Below are positions 37,487 through 46,218 of a stretch of 64,000 bases of DNA, piece after piece (the first letter of the stretch is position 1; every line of letters starts with the position of its first letter). Where the stretch lies: the NCBI GenBank assembly GCA_903893795.1, contig CAITNO010000035.1, forward strand, positions 186,001 through 250,000, given 5' to 3'. The DNA is from Candidatus Hydrogenedentota bacterium (GTDB lineage Bacteria; Hydrogenedentota; Hydrogenedentia; Hydrogenedentales; CAITNO01). The position numbers were made by a program, and so were the translations under genes. The notes under the pieces are model-generated. The model searched no databases and was not told where the DNA came from. It was given only the letters and a program-made list of their open reading frames with translations.

Positions 37487-38335
37487 TCATGGAGCGACGG
37501 TGTTCTTTGGGAAAGGGGAGGCCAGAAACTTTTCCATGCCGCTTAGGATAGTCTTCTCCGATTCTGTAAACCCGGCAACGTGTCCGCCGTGAATCTCCAG
37601 AAAGGTCTTCGGCTCGTTGGCCAATTCGAAGAGTTTTTGGCCGTGGCTGAAGGGGATGAGGGTATCCTGCTGACTGTGGATGATCATGATTGGGGCATGG
37701 ATGCGGGACATTTTCGAGGCATTGTCGAAACGGTAACTGCACAGCAGCCGTACGGGCAAGAACGGCAGCATTGGCGTTGCGATATCAGGCACGGAGGTAA
37801 AGGTGCTGTCCAACACCACGGCACCGGGGTTCACCTCGGCGGCAAGGTTGGCCGTCACTCCACCGCCGAGGGATTGTCCATAGAGGAGGATGTTCCGGGG
37901 CGGGACGTTCTTGACTTTGGTGAGCCAGTCCCACATTGCATGGGCATCGGCATAGCACCTTTTTTCGGAGGGTCGCCCGGTGCTCTTGCCAAAACCGCCA
38001 TAGTCATAAAGCAGCACGGAAAAACCCAGGGAACGGAAAGTGGTGACGAAAGGCAGCCATTCGGCGATGTTTCCCTCGTTGCCATGCGAGAAGAACAGCA
38101 CACCCCGGGCGTTTTCGAGGGGAATGAACCAGCCGTTTGTCTTTTCCCCGTTCACATCGAGCGCGAGGTTCTCGAATTCCCAGTGATGGGCAGCGGGCGT
38201 GTGGGATATTTTCTTGTCCGGATGAAACAGCATGTATCCCTGAAGAAAGTACAGGCCCGCCACCACCAGCAGATAGATGATTGCCGCTTCTTTAAGGTAA
38301 TACAGAAGCGTCCGTCTCGGCCTGTTCTTGGCCAT
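37487..38335 (-). CDS. Membrane-anchored alpha/beta hydrolase
   Basis: This 282-residue protein follows GGGGAG. One N-terminal helix (AAIIYLLVVAGLYFLQGYMLF) anchors it, with the hydrolase domain probably outside the membrane. The fold has FFSHGNEGN as the oxyanion region, the nucleophile elbow GQSLGGG, the acid in SQQDTLIPF and the His in EIHGGHVAGF. It resembles the BEM46/YqkD-type serine hydrolases. It is the last gene of the pgsA-der-plsY run, and is a paralogue of the C-terminal 282 residues of the protein directly upstream, sharing PLENARGV, STGRPSEKRCYADA and LANEPKTF. The substrate is unknown. Confidence 0.88.
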   Translation of the reverse strand: MAKNRPRRTLLYYLKEAAIIYLLVVAGLYFLQGYMLFHPDKKISHTPAAHHWEFENLALDVNGEKTNGWFIPLENARGVLFFSHGNEGNIAEWLPFVTTFRSLGFSVLLYDYGGFGKSTGRPSEKRCYADAHAMWDWLTKVKNVPPRNILLYGQSLGGGVTANLAAEVNPGAVVLDSTFTSVPDIATPMLPFLPVRLLCSYRFDNASKMSRIHAPIMIIHSQQDTLIPFSHGQKLFELANEPKTFLEIHGGHVAGFTESEKTILSGMEKFLASPFPKNTVAP

Positions 38336-38356
38336 GCCGATCTCCCCGTGGCTTGT

Positions 38357-41104
38357 CTAGTTTGTCGGGAACAGCGGGTCTATGAACTTTTTCCAACCGG
38401 CCAGGTAGATGTCCTTGGACGTCACGAAGCCCATGTTATGGTCGCCGTGAATTTCGATGAAGGTCTTGGGCTCATTGGCCAGTCCGAACAGTTTCAGTCC
38501 GTGGGCATAGGGGATCATCTCGTCATCCTGACTGTGCGCCATCAACAGGGGAACGTGTATGTTGGCGATCTTGTTGACATTGGCAAAGCGGTACGCGGCG
38601 AGCAGGCGCACCGGCAGCCAGGGGAACACGGTTGCCGCCACTTCGGGCACGGAGAGGAAGGTGCTTTCAATCACCACGGCGCGGGGGGTGACCTCGGTGG
38701 CCAGATCGCAGGTGACGGCGCCGCCCAGTGAACGGCCGAACAGCAGAATCTTGTCCGCAGGCACCTTCTTGGTTTCGGTGAGCCAATTCCACATGGCGCG
38801 CGCATCGGCGTAGCAGCGTTTTTCCGAAGCGCGGCCGGTGCTGTTGCCATAGCCGCCGTAGTCGTAGGCCAGCACCGAAAAGCCCATGGAACGCAGCAGT
38901 CCCATGGACTCCAGGCGGCCGGAAATGTTTCCCGCGTTGCCGTGCGAAAACAGCACCACACCGCGCGCATTTTCCAGCGGCATGAACCACCCATGGGTCT
39001 TCTTGCCGTTGACGTCCAACAGCACGCTTTCATAGGGCCAATTGTAGGCAGAAGGGTCCGCCACCATGTTTCGGTCCGCCTGAAACAGCATGGAGCCCTG
39101 CGCAAAATAGAACACGGCCACAATGGCCAGGTACGCCAGCACCAGCAGCATCGGCAGGCGGCGGAGATAATAGGAAAGGCTGTGTTTGTCTACGGGTGTG
39201 GTCATGGTCTCCCCCATGCGTTCAAGGTTTTTTCGGGCCGCGGCCAATCCAGGCAGGCCTCTCAATGCCTCCCGGAAGAGGTCTCGGGCAACTTCGAGGT
39301 CGTCATACTTGGCGCACAGCGCGCCCGCGTTGTTGAGCATGGCCGGGTCGCGGCCGTATGCCGCCAGCGCATAGGCGATTTCGGCGCGGGCATTGCGCTG
39401 GTCGGTTTCTTTTTGCTCTTTGAAGATCTCTTTCTTGATCTTCCAGTATTCACCCTCCGCCGTGGTCAAATGGATGTCGCAGACGATGGTGTCGGCTGTG
39501 AAATCACCCCGACGGTCGTTCAGGTTTGGCCAGTGGTAGGCCGACCAATAGTCCGTCTTCGGCGGGTCATCCTGATTGGCGCGCAGGGCACGCCACAGCA
39601 GGCCTGCGGGCACGAGGCGGATGCCCGATTCGGGCGGAAAGAGGGGCGGTTCCTCGAAATAGACCGGACGGTCCGTGTTGGCAATCAGCCAGGCAAAGAG
39701 TTGCGGCTCCAGGCCGCGTGGGGGTTGGGCACCGGTCTTTTCCTTCAGGTCGGGCGGCAGGTTCTCAAATTCGGCCAGATGGACATAGCCATAGGTGCGC
39801 GCATTTGCGACATCGGGGCGAACCCCCTCGACATTCTGAAGATAGAGCGCGGAGAATCCACCGTGGTCGGAAGCCGAAACATATATGGCGTCTTTGTCCA
39901 GGAAGTTGAGGATGTTGAGGCCGTAATCATAGGCCCAGTAGTAACGGCTCTTGTCGTTCTGGTGCCAGTTGAGCCCCAGCGGCACGACAACGCAGACGGC
40001 CATCACCAAAGCGGCCACAATCGGCAGGCGGCGCCAGATGACATCAAAAAACAGTCCGGCGCAAAGAGCGGCCAGCAGATAGGCGGGAATGGAGAAGACA
40101 GACATGACCCACAGCCAGTCGCGGGTCAGTTCGGGATTCTGCCACAGCGTGAAACCGGTGACCACGGCGGCGGCGCAGGCCGCAAGAAAGAGGGCATGGG
40201 CGGGCCGCCGCCGGAGCAGGATCACGAAACCAATGAAGTCCACGAAAAGCAGCGGCTGGTGCAGATAAAGGCTGCCCATGGCCTGCATCTGGCCAAGGAA
40301 TCGGTCCAGGCTGTGCGGATACTGGGTGACCATGAAATCGAACTGCACCCGGCGCGCATGGCGCCACAATCCCGAAAGCCCCTCGGGGTCGCCCCAGTTC
40401 AGTGCCGGATGGGCGGCCGCCCTCAGCGGGATATAGAGAAACAGGGCAAGGCAGCACGCGGCGGACAGGGCCGACAGCCCCGTGTAGAACGCCCAGCGGC
40501 GCGGCCCGGGCAGGCGGCCCGCCGCGGCGCGGTCGTGCAGCAGCACGAAGAGCGCAAAGCAGGGCGCCAGCAGCATGAAGGTGTTGTGCACCGACGTGCC
40601 CACGCCAAAGGCCACGCAGAACAGGACCAGGAGCCGGTCCTTTCGCGTGCGCTCCCACTGGAACAGCAACAGCAGGCACAGGACGAAGAAGAATGCGGTG
40701 AGTGTGTACACCTCGGCGATGACGGCCTGCGACCAGAATTCTTTGGTGAAGGCGAAGAGCAGACCGCCTGCCAGCGCGGCAACACGGTTGCGGGTGAAAA
40801 GGATAATCAGCAGCGCGAGCAGGTACACCGTGGCCCCGCCGAACACCGCCGACATGAAATTGACCCGCAACGCGATGCCGCCCACGGGCAGCCAGGTGAA
40901 GGCATGGGCAATCATGCAGTAGAGCGGATAGCCGGGGGGATGGGTGATGCCGAGCAGTTTGGCGGCGGTGACAAACTCGCCGCTGTCTTCGCCCGTGATC
41001 GTGGGGGCGAGTGTGAAACAGTACACCGCCAGCGCCGCCAGCGCCGCCGCCGCCGCGATGGAGCGGTCACGCCGGTCGAAGCCGGCTGCCTCAGTCGACG
41101 CCAT
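38357..41104 (-). CDS. DUF2723 membrane protein fused to an alpha/beta hydrolase
   Basis: This continuous frame of 915 residues joins two proteins. Residues 1-633 are a DUF2723-type multi-spanning protein: PTITGEDSGEFVTAAKLLGITHPPGYPLY at the start, about ten helices, a periplasmic part, and TPR-like helices at the end (AEIAYALAAYGRDPAMLNNAG...). Proteins of this group resemble protein O-mannosyltransferases. Residues 634-915 are an alpha/beta hydrolase beginning at an internal Met (39205), preceded by GGGGAG; it has GRSLGGA as nucleophile elbow, DDEMIPY and HGDHNMGF. This part is 282 residues, the exact length of the free paralogue downstream. It may be a true fusion or two genes joined by loss of a stop. 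It starts 1 bp after the plsY stop. Confidence 0.85.
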   Translation of the reverse strand: MASTEAAGFDRRDRSIAAAAALAALAVYCFTLAPTITGEDSGEFVTAAKLLGITHPPGYPLYCMIAHAFTWLPVGGIALRVNFMSAVFGGATVYLLALLIILFTRNRVAALAGGLLFAFTKEFWSQAVIAEVYTLTAFFFVLCLLLLFQWERTRKDRLLVLFCVAFGVGTSVHNTFMLLAPCFALFVLLHDRAAAGRLPGPRRWAFYTGLSALSAACCLALFLYIPLRAAAHPALNWGDPEGLSGLWRHARRVQFDFMVTQYPHSLDRFLGQMQAMGSLYLHQPLLFVDFIGFVILLRRRPAHALFLAACAAAVVTGFTLWQNPELTRDWLWVMSVFSIPAYLLAALCAGLFFDVIWRRLPIVAALVMAVCVVVPLGLNWHQNDKSRYYWAYDYGLNILNFLDKDAIYVSASDHGGFSALYLQNVEGVRPDVANARTYGYVHLAEFENLPPDLKEKTGAQPPRGLEPQLFAWLIANTDRPVYFEEPPLFPPESGIRLVPAGLLWRALRANQDDPPKTDYWSAYHWPNLNDRRGDFTADTIVCDIHLTTAEGEYWKIKKEIFKEQKETDQRNARAEIAYALAAYGRDPAMLNNAGALCAKYDDLEVARDLFREALRGLPGLAAARKNLERMGETMTTPVDKHSLSYYLRRLPMLLVLAYLAIVAVFYFAQGSMLFQADRNMVADPSAYNWPYESVLLDVNGKKTHGWFMPLENARGVVLFSHGNAGNISGRLESMGLLRSMGFSVLAYDYGGYGNSTGRASEKRCYADARAMWNWLTETKKVPADKILLFGRSLGGAVTCDLATEVTPRAVVIESTFLSVPEVAATVFPWLPVRLLAAYRFANVNKIANIHVPLLMAHSQDDEMIPYAHGLKLFGLANEPKTFIEIHGDHNMGFVTSKDIYLAGWKKFIDPLFPTN

Positions 41105-41105
41105 G

Positions 41106-41699
41106 TTAGATACGGTTCTCCTCGCCCTTCAGGATACGGCGCACATTGGCGCGGTGCTTGAGAATGACCAGCACCGCCACCAGCAGGGTCACCAGACGGA
41201 CCGGCATCGTGGCGGGGAAGAGGAACACCGTTGCGCTGAGCGCGGCCGCTGCGGCGATGCTGCCCGCGCTGACCATGCGCGTGGCGCCCACGACCACGCC
41301 AAACACGACTGCGGCGACCACAGTGGGCATGGGGGCCAGTCCCAGGAACACGCCCGTGCTGGTGGCCACGCCCTTGCCGCCGCGAAACCAGAGAAACAGG
41401 GAGAAGGTGTGGCCCAAAATGGCGGCCAGCCCGCACAGGATGGGCAGATAATCCCAAACATTGAGCCACAGCGCCACAACCACGGGAAGCCAACCCTTGA
41501 GCACGTCCACCGCCAGCGTGAGAATGCCCAGTTTCTTGCCGAGCACGCGCATGGTGTTTGTCGCGCCGATATTGCGGCTGCCGTGCTCGCGGATGTCGAT
41601 CCTGCGCAGTTTCAGACCCAGCCACAGGCCCGTGGGCACCGAACCGAGCGCGTAGGAGAAAGCGATGGCGGCGGGGATCAGGAGGCCGGTCACGATCAT
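41106..41699 (-). CDS. plsY: Acyl-phosphate glycerol-3-phosphate acyltransferase
   Basis: This 197-residue protein has the three PlsY motifs: GSRNIGATNTMR, the glycine-rich GHTFSLFLWFRGGKGVAT and KHRANVRRILKGEE. Five helices are expected. It transfers an acyl group from acyl-phosphate to glycerol-3-phosphate, the first step of phospholipid synthesis, at the inner membrane. It overlaps the der stop by 4 bp and is preceded by GAGGAG. The order der-plsY is common in bacteria. Confidence 0.96.
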   Translation of the reverse strand: MIVTGLLIPAAIAFSYALGSVPTGLWLGLKLRRIDIREHGSRNIGATNTMRVLGKKLGILTLAVDVLKGWLPVVVALWLNVWDYLPILCGLAAILGHTFSLFLWFRGGKGVATSTGVFLGLAPMPTVVAAVVFGVVVGATRMVSAGSIAAAAALSATVFLFPATMPVRLVTLLVAVLVILKHRANVRRILKGEENRI

Positions 41700-43090
41700 T
41701 TGGGCCTCTCCTCGCGCAATTCTATCCGGATGGGGATGCCTTTGAACCCGTATTCCTCGCGAAACTGGTTTTCGATAAAGCGCAGGTAGCTGAAGTGAAA
41801 CAGCTTTATCTGGTTCACAAAGATGATGAAGACCGTCGGATTCGTGCTGGCCTGGGTGGCGTAGAGAATCTTCGCGTGCTTGCCCTTCTGGCTGGGCGGA
41901 TTGTGCTTGGCCTTTATTCTGTCGATCAGCTTGTTGAGTTCGGCGGTACCGATGCGCTTCTTGGCCTCGGCGGCCACCTCGTCGATCATCTCGAAGGTCT
42001 TGAAGAGGCGCAGCCGGGTCAGGTTGGAAATGGTGAGCCAGGGAACAAACTTGATCTGCGGCATTTGCAGGTCGATGTCGTCGACCAGCGCCTTGAACCG
42101 TTTCTCCTTGTCCTCAATGAGGTCCCACTTGGTCCAGACGAGGATGATGGGCGTGCCGTTTTCCATGGCATAGCCGATGATGCGCTTGTCCTGGTCGGCC
42201 AGACCCTCGGTCGCCTCGACCATGACCAGACAGACGTCCGAGCGCCGGATGGCGCGCAGCGAGCGGGTCACGCTGAAGCGCTCCACATCCTCGTGGATGC
42301 CCGCCTTCTTGCGCATGCCCGCCGTGTCGATGAGCAGGTACTCGCGGTCCTGCCAGGTGAAATCGATGTCGATAGCGTCGCGGGTGGTGCCGGGCACTTC
42401 CGACACGATGGTGCGCTCCTCGTTCAGGATGGCGTTCACAAAGGAGGACTTGCCCACATTGGGCCGGCCCACGATGGCGACGCGCGTGACCTTGCTGGTG
42501 AGCACTGCCGGTGCGTCCTCGTCGCCCTCCGCGGCGGCCACTGTTTCGGGGGTGGCGGGCGGCGCGTCGGGGAGGTGCTTCATCACCTCCATCATAAGTT
42601 CCTCAACGCCGATGCCGTGGCCCGAGGACACGGACAGCGGGTCGCCCATGGCCAGTTCGTAGAAGTCGAAGCGGTTTTCCGACATTTTGTAGTTGTCGAG
42701 CTTGTTCACCGCCAGCACGACCGGTTTGCGCAGCCGCTGGATTTCCTCAGCAATGAGCCGGTCGGTGCGCGTGATTTCCTGCTGGCCGTCCACGACGAGG
42801 ACAATCACCTTCGCCTCGTCGAGGGCGGCGCGCACCTGCTGCTGCATTTTGCGCGATATTTCGTCGACCGGGTTCTCGATAATGCCGCCCGTGTCGACCA
42901 CGCGAATCACCTTGTCGAACCAGGTGCCGCGCCCGTAGAAACGGTCACGGGTGATGCCCTCCTGGTCATGCACGATGGCCCGGGACTTGCCAATCATGCG
43001 GTTGAACAGGGTGGACTTGCCCACATTGGGCCGGCCGCAAATGGCCACGAGGGGCGGCTTTGCACTGTCGGAACCGGCGTTGTTTGTCAT
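41696..43090 (-). CDS. der: Ribosome-associated GTPase Der (EngA)
   Basis: The start MTNNAGSDSAKPP at 43090, after AAGGAG, gives 464 residues; the ORF track extends upstream in frame without support. Two tandem G domains are present, each with Walker A GRPNVGKS (STLF and SFVN versions), DTGG/DTAGM switch motifs and NKLD or TKWD. A C-terminal KH-like domain ends with the Lys/Arg-rich GFKGIPIRIELREERPK. The linker between G domains is unusually Glu/Asp- and Ala-rich. Der is needed for 50S subunit assembly. It overlaps pgsA and plsY by 4 bp each. Confidence 0.97.
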   Translation of the reverse strand: MTNNAGSDSAKPPLVAICGRPNVGKSTLFNRMIGKSRAIVHDQEGITRDRFYGRGTWFDKVIRVVDTGGIIENPVDEISRKMQQQVRAALDEAKVIVLVVDGQQEITRTDRLIAEEIQRLRKPVVLAVNKLDNYKMSENRFDFYELAMGDPLSVSSGHGIGVEELMMEVMKHLPDAPPATPETVAAAEGDEDAPAVLTSKVTRVAIVGRPNVGKSSFVNAILNEERTIVSEVPGTTRDAIDIDFTWQDREYLLIDTAGMRKKAGIHEDVERFSVTRSLRAIRRSDVCLVMVEATEGLADQDKRIIGYAMENGTPIILVWTKWDLIEDKEKRFKALVDDIDLQMPQIKFVPWLTISNLTRLRLFKTFEMIDEVAAEAKKRIGTAELNKLIDRIKAKHNPPSQKGKHAKILYATQASTNPTVFIIFVNQIKLFHFSYLRFIENQFREEYGFKGIPIRIELREERPK

Positions 43091-43641
43091 TGCGGGGACT
43101 CCTTCTCCGCCACCTGGGTCCAACCGAAGAGGAAATAGTCGGCGGCGGACCACACGCAGAACGCGAGATTTATCCAAATCAGTGTGCCCGACCCCGGCAA
43201 TGCCAGGATCAGGGCGATTAGCGTAAACATTTGCAGGGCCGTCGTGGCCTTGCCGGAAATGCGCGGTTTCACGCGCACGGGACCAAAGAACTCGTTAATC
43301 AGCCACGCGCCCATGACGATAAAGACGTCGCGCGCAAGCACCGCCACGGGGAACCACAGCGGCACATGGGGCACGAACTGTTCGTTCGCCGCCATGAACA
43401 CAAAACCAAGGTTGATCAGCAGCTTGTCCGCCAGCGGGTCAAGCCGGCGCCCCAGCGCCGATTCCTGCCGGAAACGCCGTGCCACCCAGCCGTCCAGCGC
43501 GTCCGACACGGCCGCCAGCGCGTAAACCACCGCCGCCGCCGCGCGCAGCAGGTAAAGGTCGGCCGTGTACTGGTAGACCATCGCGCAAAACACCGGCACC
43601 ATGGCCAGACGGAACAGGGTGATTTGGTTTGCAAGCGTCAT
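43087..43641 (-). CDS. pgsA: CDP-alcohol phosphatidyltransferase (PgsA type)
   Basis: The start MTLANQITLFRLAMVP at 43641 gives 184 residues. The signature of the family is complete: SDALDGWVARRFRQESALG followed by RRLDPLADK (DG-x2-AR-x8-G-x3-D-x3-D). About five helices are expected. It is most likely the phosphatidylglycerophosphate synthase, using CDP-diacylglycerol and glycerol-3-phosphate at the inner membrane. It heads the pgsA-der-plsY operon and is coupled to der by an ATGA overlap. Confidence 0.92.
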   Translation of the reverse strand: MTLANQITLFRLAMVPVFCAMVYQYTADLYLLRAAAAVVYALAAVSDALDGWVARRFRQESALGRRLDPLADKLLINLGFVFMAANEQFVPHVPLWFPVAVLARDVFIVMGAWLINEFFGPVRVKPRISGKATTALQMFTLIALILALPGSGTLIWINLAFCVWSAADYFLFGWTQVAEKESPQ

Positions 43642-43830
43642 CGGTTTGCCACCGGCCGCGCCGTTTCCACGCCGCAAAGCGGCATGGCGCAGTCTCCATG
43701 GAAATGGTACCCGTTCAGGCCGTGCAGGCGCAAAGAGTGCCCATTCTCGGGAAAGGGAACACTCGGGCGCAGTATCACAACAAAGGCCCCCGGGGAACCG
43801 TCATGGCGCTGCTCTTGTGAGCGGAGCGGC

Positions 43831-43839
43831 ATTATAACA
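43831..43839 (-). promoter_or_regulatory. Extended -10 promoter upstream of pgsA
   Basis: On the minus strand, TGTTATAAT (43839-43831) is an extended -10 element. No good -35 is present at the usual spacing. The predicted start is near 43824, about 180 nt upstream of pgsA. Confidence 0.5.
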
Positions 43840-43922
43840 CACAAGACAGCCATGCCTGGCATGAAGACGCGGTTTTTGCTTGAGGAGGCATGATGCGGGG
43901 AGATTGCGGTCTCTCAGCATGT

Positions 43923-46202
43923 TCAGGGCTGCACGATCTCAAAAGGAACCGCGGGCAGGGGACCCAGTTCATTGCGCTGCCGCTGTTTGGCCGGTTTGCC
44001 GTCCTGCGGCTGCCCTTCCACCTCCAGGAAGGTCTGAACGATCAGATTGTCTTTGTATCCCACCGTGCCGGCCTCGGCCTTCAGGGTGAACTGAAGTCCC
44101 TGGGGCACCACGGTGAGTTCCTGCAGACTGATGCCTTTGGGCGGGTCGCCCAGTACCAACCGCACATTCTGGAGCATGGGCCGCGGCGGCGTGGCCACCA
44201 GCACCTGTGCCGTGCCGCCCAGGGGAATGCGGACAGTTCCCTCCGGTTTCAGGGCAAGCGGCGGGGCGGGCCGTTTTGGGTTCGTGACCGCAACCAGCAT
44301 TTCCTGCGCCGGAACCAGGTGGCGGTACAGAAAGGCCTGCATCATGTCCTCGGCGGGGGCCGCCTCATGAGGCACCTTTTTTCCTCCGATTTCAGCAGAC
44401 CCTTCAATATGCAGCGGCATCGCTGTTTCCGGCGCCTGCTTGGGTGCCCGAAGCGTCATGCGGACAGTTTCGCGCCCGGCGGGAATCTGTGCGCCGCTGA
44501 GCGTGAAGCCCGGCGGCATGTCCTTGAGTGCCAAATCAATGGGGCCGTCAAAGCCGTCCCTCCGCAGCGCGCACACCGAAACCACCGCATCGCGGCCCGT
44601 GGCGACGTTGATGCAGGAGGGCGTCATGCGCAGGGCGAAGTCCGGCTGGGGCGCGCCCACGCGGAGCCGGTAGGCAAAGGCCGGACCGCCATTGTGCTGC
44701 GTGTCCGAAAGTTGCAAGAAATACTCCCCGCCCTGTTTGAGTTCGCTGCACAGGTAGGAGTCGGCCTGGTGGGTGATGAGGCCCGTTTCCTTGTCCTCAT
44801 GATCGTCATTCCAGTCGATGACCTTTCCGGATGCGTCCATCAGCCGCAGCAGGGAATCGAGCGGTGAGCCCAAACGCCGGGCGCTCACTTCCGCCACCAC
44901 GCGTTCCCCCGCATGCCCGTTGAACCGGTACACATCCACATCGTCGGGACGTTCAATCACGCCGTTGACGATCACGGGCGGGCTGATCTTCTGCGCCTTG
45001 GCAATGCTGTCGTTGGGTTCCTTCTGGGAACACTCCGGCAGGGTGTCCACGGCGTAGGAGAAGTTGTTGGAGGGCAGGTTGTTCTGAACCAGTGCGGTCT
45101 GGCGAAGCCATGGGCCGTTCGGATTCGTGTCCAGGGCGACCTTGTTCTTGTCTATGTTCCACCCGCCTGCGGACACGTTCGTCTTTTCCCCCGCCTGCCC
45201 TCCCAGTGGAAAGATTTGGGTGACAAAGGGCAAGACCCCGACGGTGATTCTGTAGACGAAATCATCCCGGCCGCGGTACAGGGCATCGTGAACCTCAAGG
45301 GTGTATTCACCGTCTGCGGGGATCTCGCAGAGCAGCGCGGGGTCGGGGTCAAAGCGGTAATCGTCCGCAAAGGCCACTTCCTTGCCGGCCGCGTCATACA
45401 CGGTCAGCACGGACTGAAACCACCCGGGCACGGCGTCGGCCAGATAGGGAACCAGCCGCCGCGCATCCACCTGCATGACCAGTTTCTGGCCGCGCTTCGC
45501 CCGGATGGAAAACCGATCCCGGTCACCCTGGAATATCTGGCCGTTCAGCACCACCGGCGGGTCTGCCGGGTCCAGGGACGGGGCCTGGTCGTTGGGTTCG
45601 GTCTCCTTGAGTTCAAAGAGGTTTCCCACATGGAAATTCAGCGGATTGGTTAGTCCGGCCGGCGTTACCAGCCGCAGTTCCCGCCAGCCCGGCACCGCAC
45701 CGCTGTCCACGGTGATGTCAATCAGCACCATTTCCGCCAACTGCGGGTTGATCTGGCGCTTCTTGACGTCAGAGTAAAGGGCCGCCCAATACTCCAACTC
45801 CTTGAGGTTCATTTTGTCCAGATTGCGCAGCAGGGGGTGATCGGGCAGAGGGGCCACCTTGGAGAGCAGGAAGGTCTCGCTGTTGGCCAGCAGGGACGAC
45901 AGCGTCACGCCGTTGTCGCCGGCGCGGCGGGCCTTCAGGAGCACCGTGACCTGCCTGCGCAGTTCCATCAACTGTTTGGGGGTAAAGGGCCTTCCGTACT
46001 GGGCAACCGTTCCGCGGACGCCCTCGCCGGAGATATGCACACCGGAGACGCCGTTTAGAAACTGGCCACCCAGCAGCACCTGAACCGTCGCGCCCTGCTG
46101 TCCGCCTGCGGGATAGGCGTATCCCACGCGCGGCGAGATGCCCCATGCGGTGCCGGCGCAGGTGACAAGCGCGAGGATTACGGCACGTTTTAAGAATGTC
46201 AT
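43923..46202 (-). CDS. Exported PPC-domain protein
   Basis: The real N-terminus is MTFLKRAVILALVTCAGTAWG at 46202 (or MDTGTM at 46217, one base after the DUF1501 stop); the ORF is open far upstream but that part is out of frame with the DUF1501 gene. The protein has 759 residues with a signal peptide. Ig-like or IPT-like start (GYAYPAGGQQGATVQVLLGG), two PPC-like beta domains (RFSIRAKRGQKLVMQVDARRL region and VDVYRFNGHAGERVVAEV region), and beta-rich C-terminal domains follow. Such proteins are found beside DUF1501 and DUF1549/1553 genes in PVC-type genomes. The function is unknown; it may bind ligands at the cell surface or the exported partners. Confidence 0.85.
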   Translation of the reverse strand: MTFLKRAVILALVTCAGTAWGISPRVGYAYPAGGQQGATVQVLLGGQFLNGVSGVHISGEGVRGTVAQYGRPFTPKQLMELRRQVTVLLKARRAGDNGVTLSSLLANSETFLLSKVAPLPDHPLLRNLDKMNLKELEYWAALYSDVKKRQINPQLAEMVLIDITVDSGAVPGWRELRLVTPAGLTNPLNFHVGNLFELKETEPNDQAPSLDPADPPVVLNGQIFQGDRDRFSIRAKRGQKLVMQVDARRLVPYLADAVPGWFQSVLTVYDAAGKEVAFADDYRFDPDPALLCEIPADGEYTLEVHDALYRGRDDFVYRITVGVLPFVTQIFPLGGQAGEKTNVSAGGWNIDKNKVALDTNPNGPWLRQTALVQNNLPSNNFSYAVDTLPECSQKEPNDSIAKAQKISPPVIVNGVIERPDDVDVYRFNGHAGERVVAEVSARRLGSPLDSLLRLMDASGKVIDWNDDHEDKETGLITHQADSYLCSELKQGGEYFLQLSDTQHNGGPAFAYRLRVGAPQPDFALRMTPSCINVATGRDAVVSVCALRRDGFDGPIDLALKDMPPGFTLSGAQIPAGRETVRMTLRAPKQAPETAMPLHIEGSAEIGGKKVPHEAAPAEDMMQAFLYRHLVPAQEMLVAVTNPKRPAPPLALKPEGTVRIPLGGTAQVLVATPPRPMLQNVRLVLGDPPKGISLQELTVVPQGLQFTLKAEAGTVGYKDNLIVQTFLEVEGQPQDGKPAKQRQRNELGPLPAVPFEIVQP

Positions 46203-46218
46203 TGTCCCGGTATCCATG

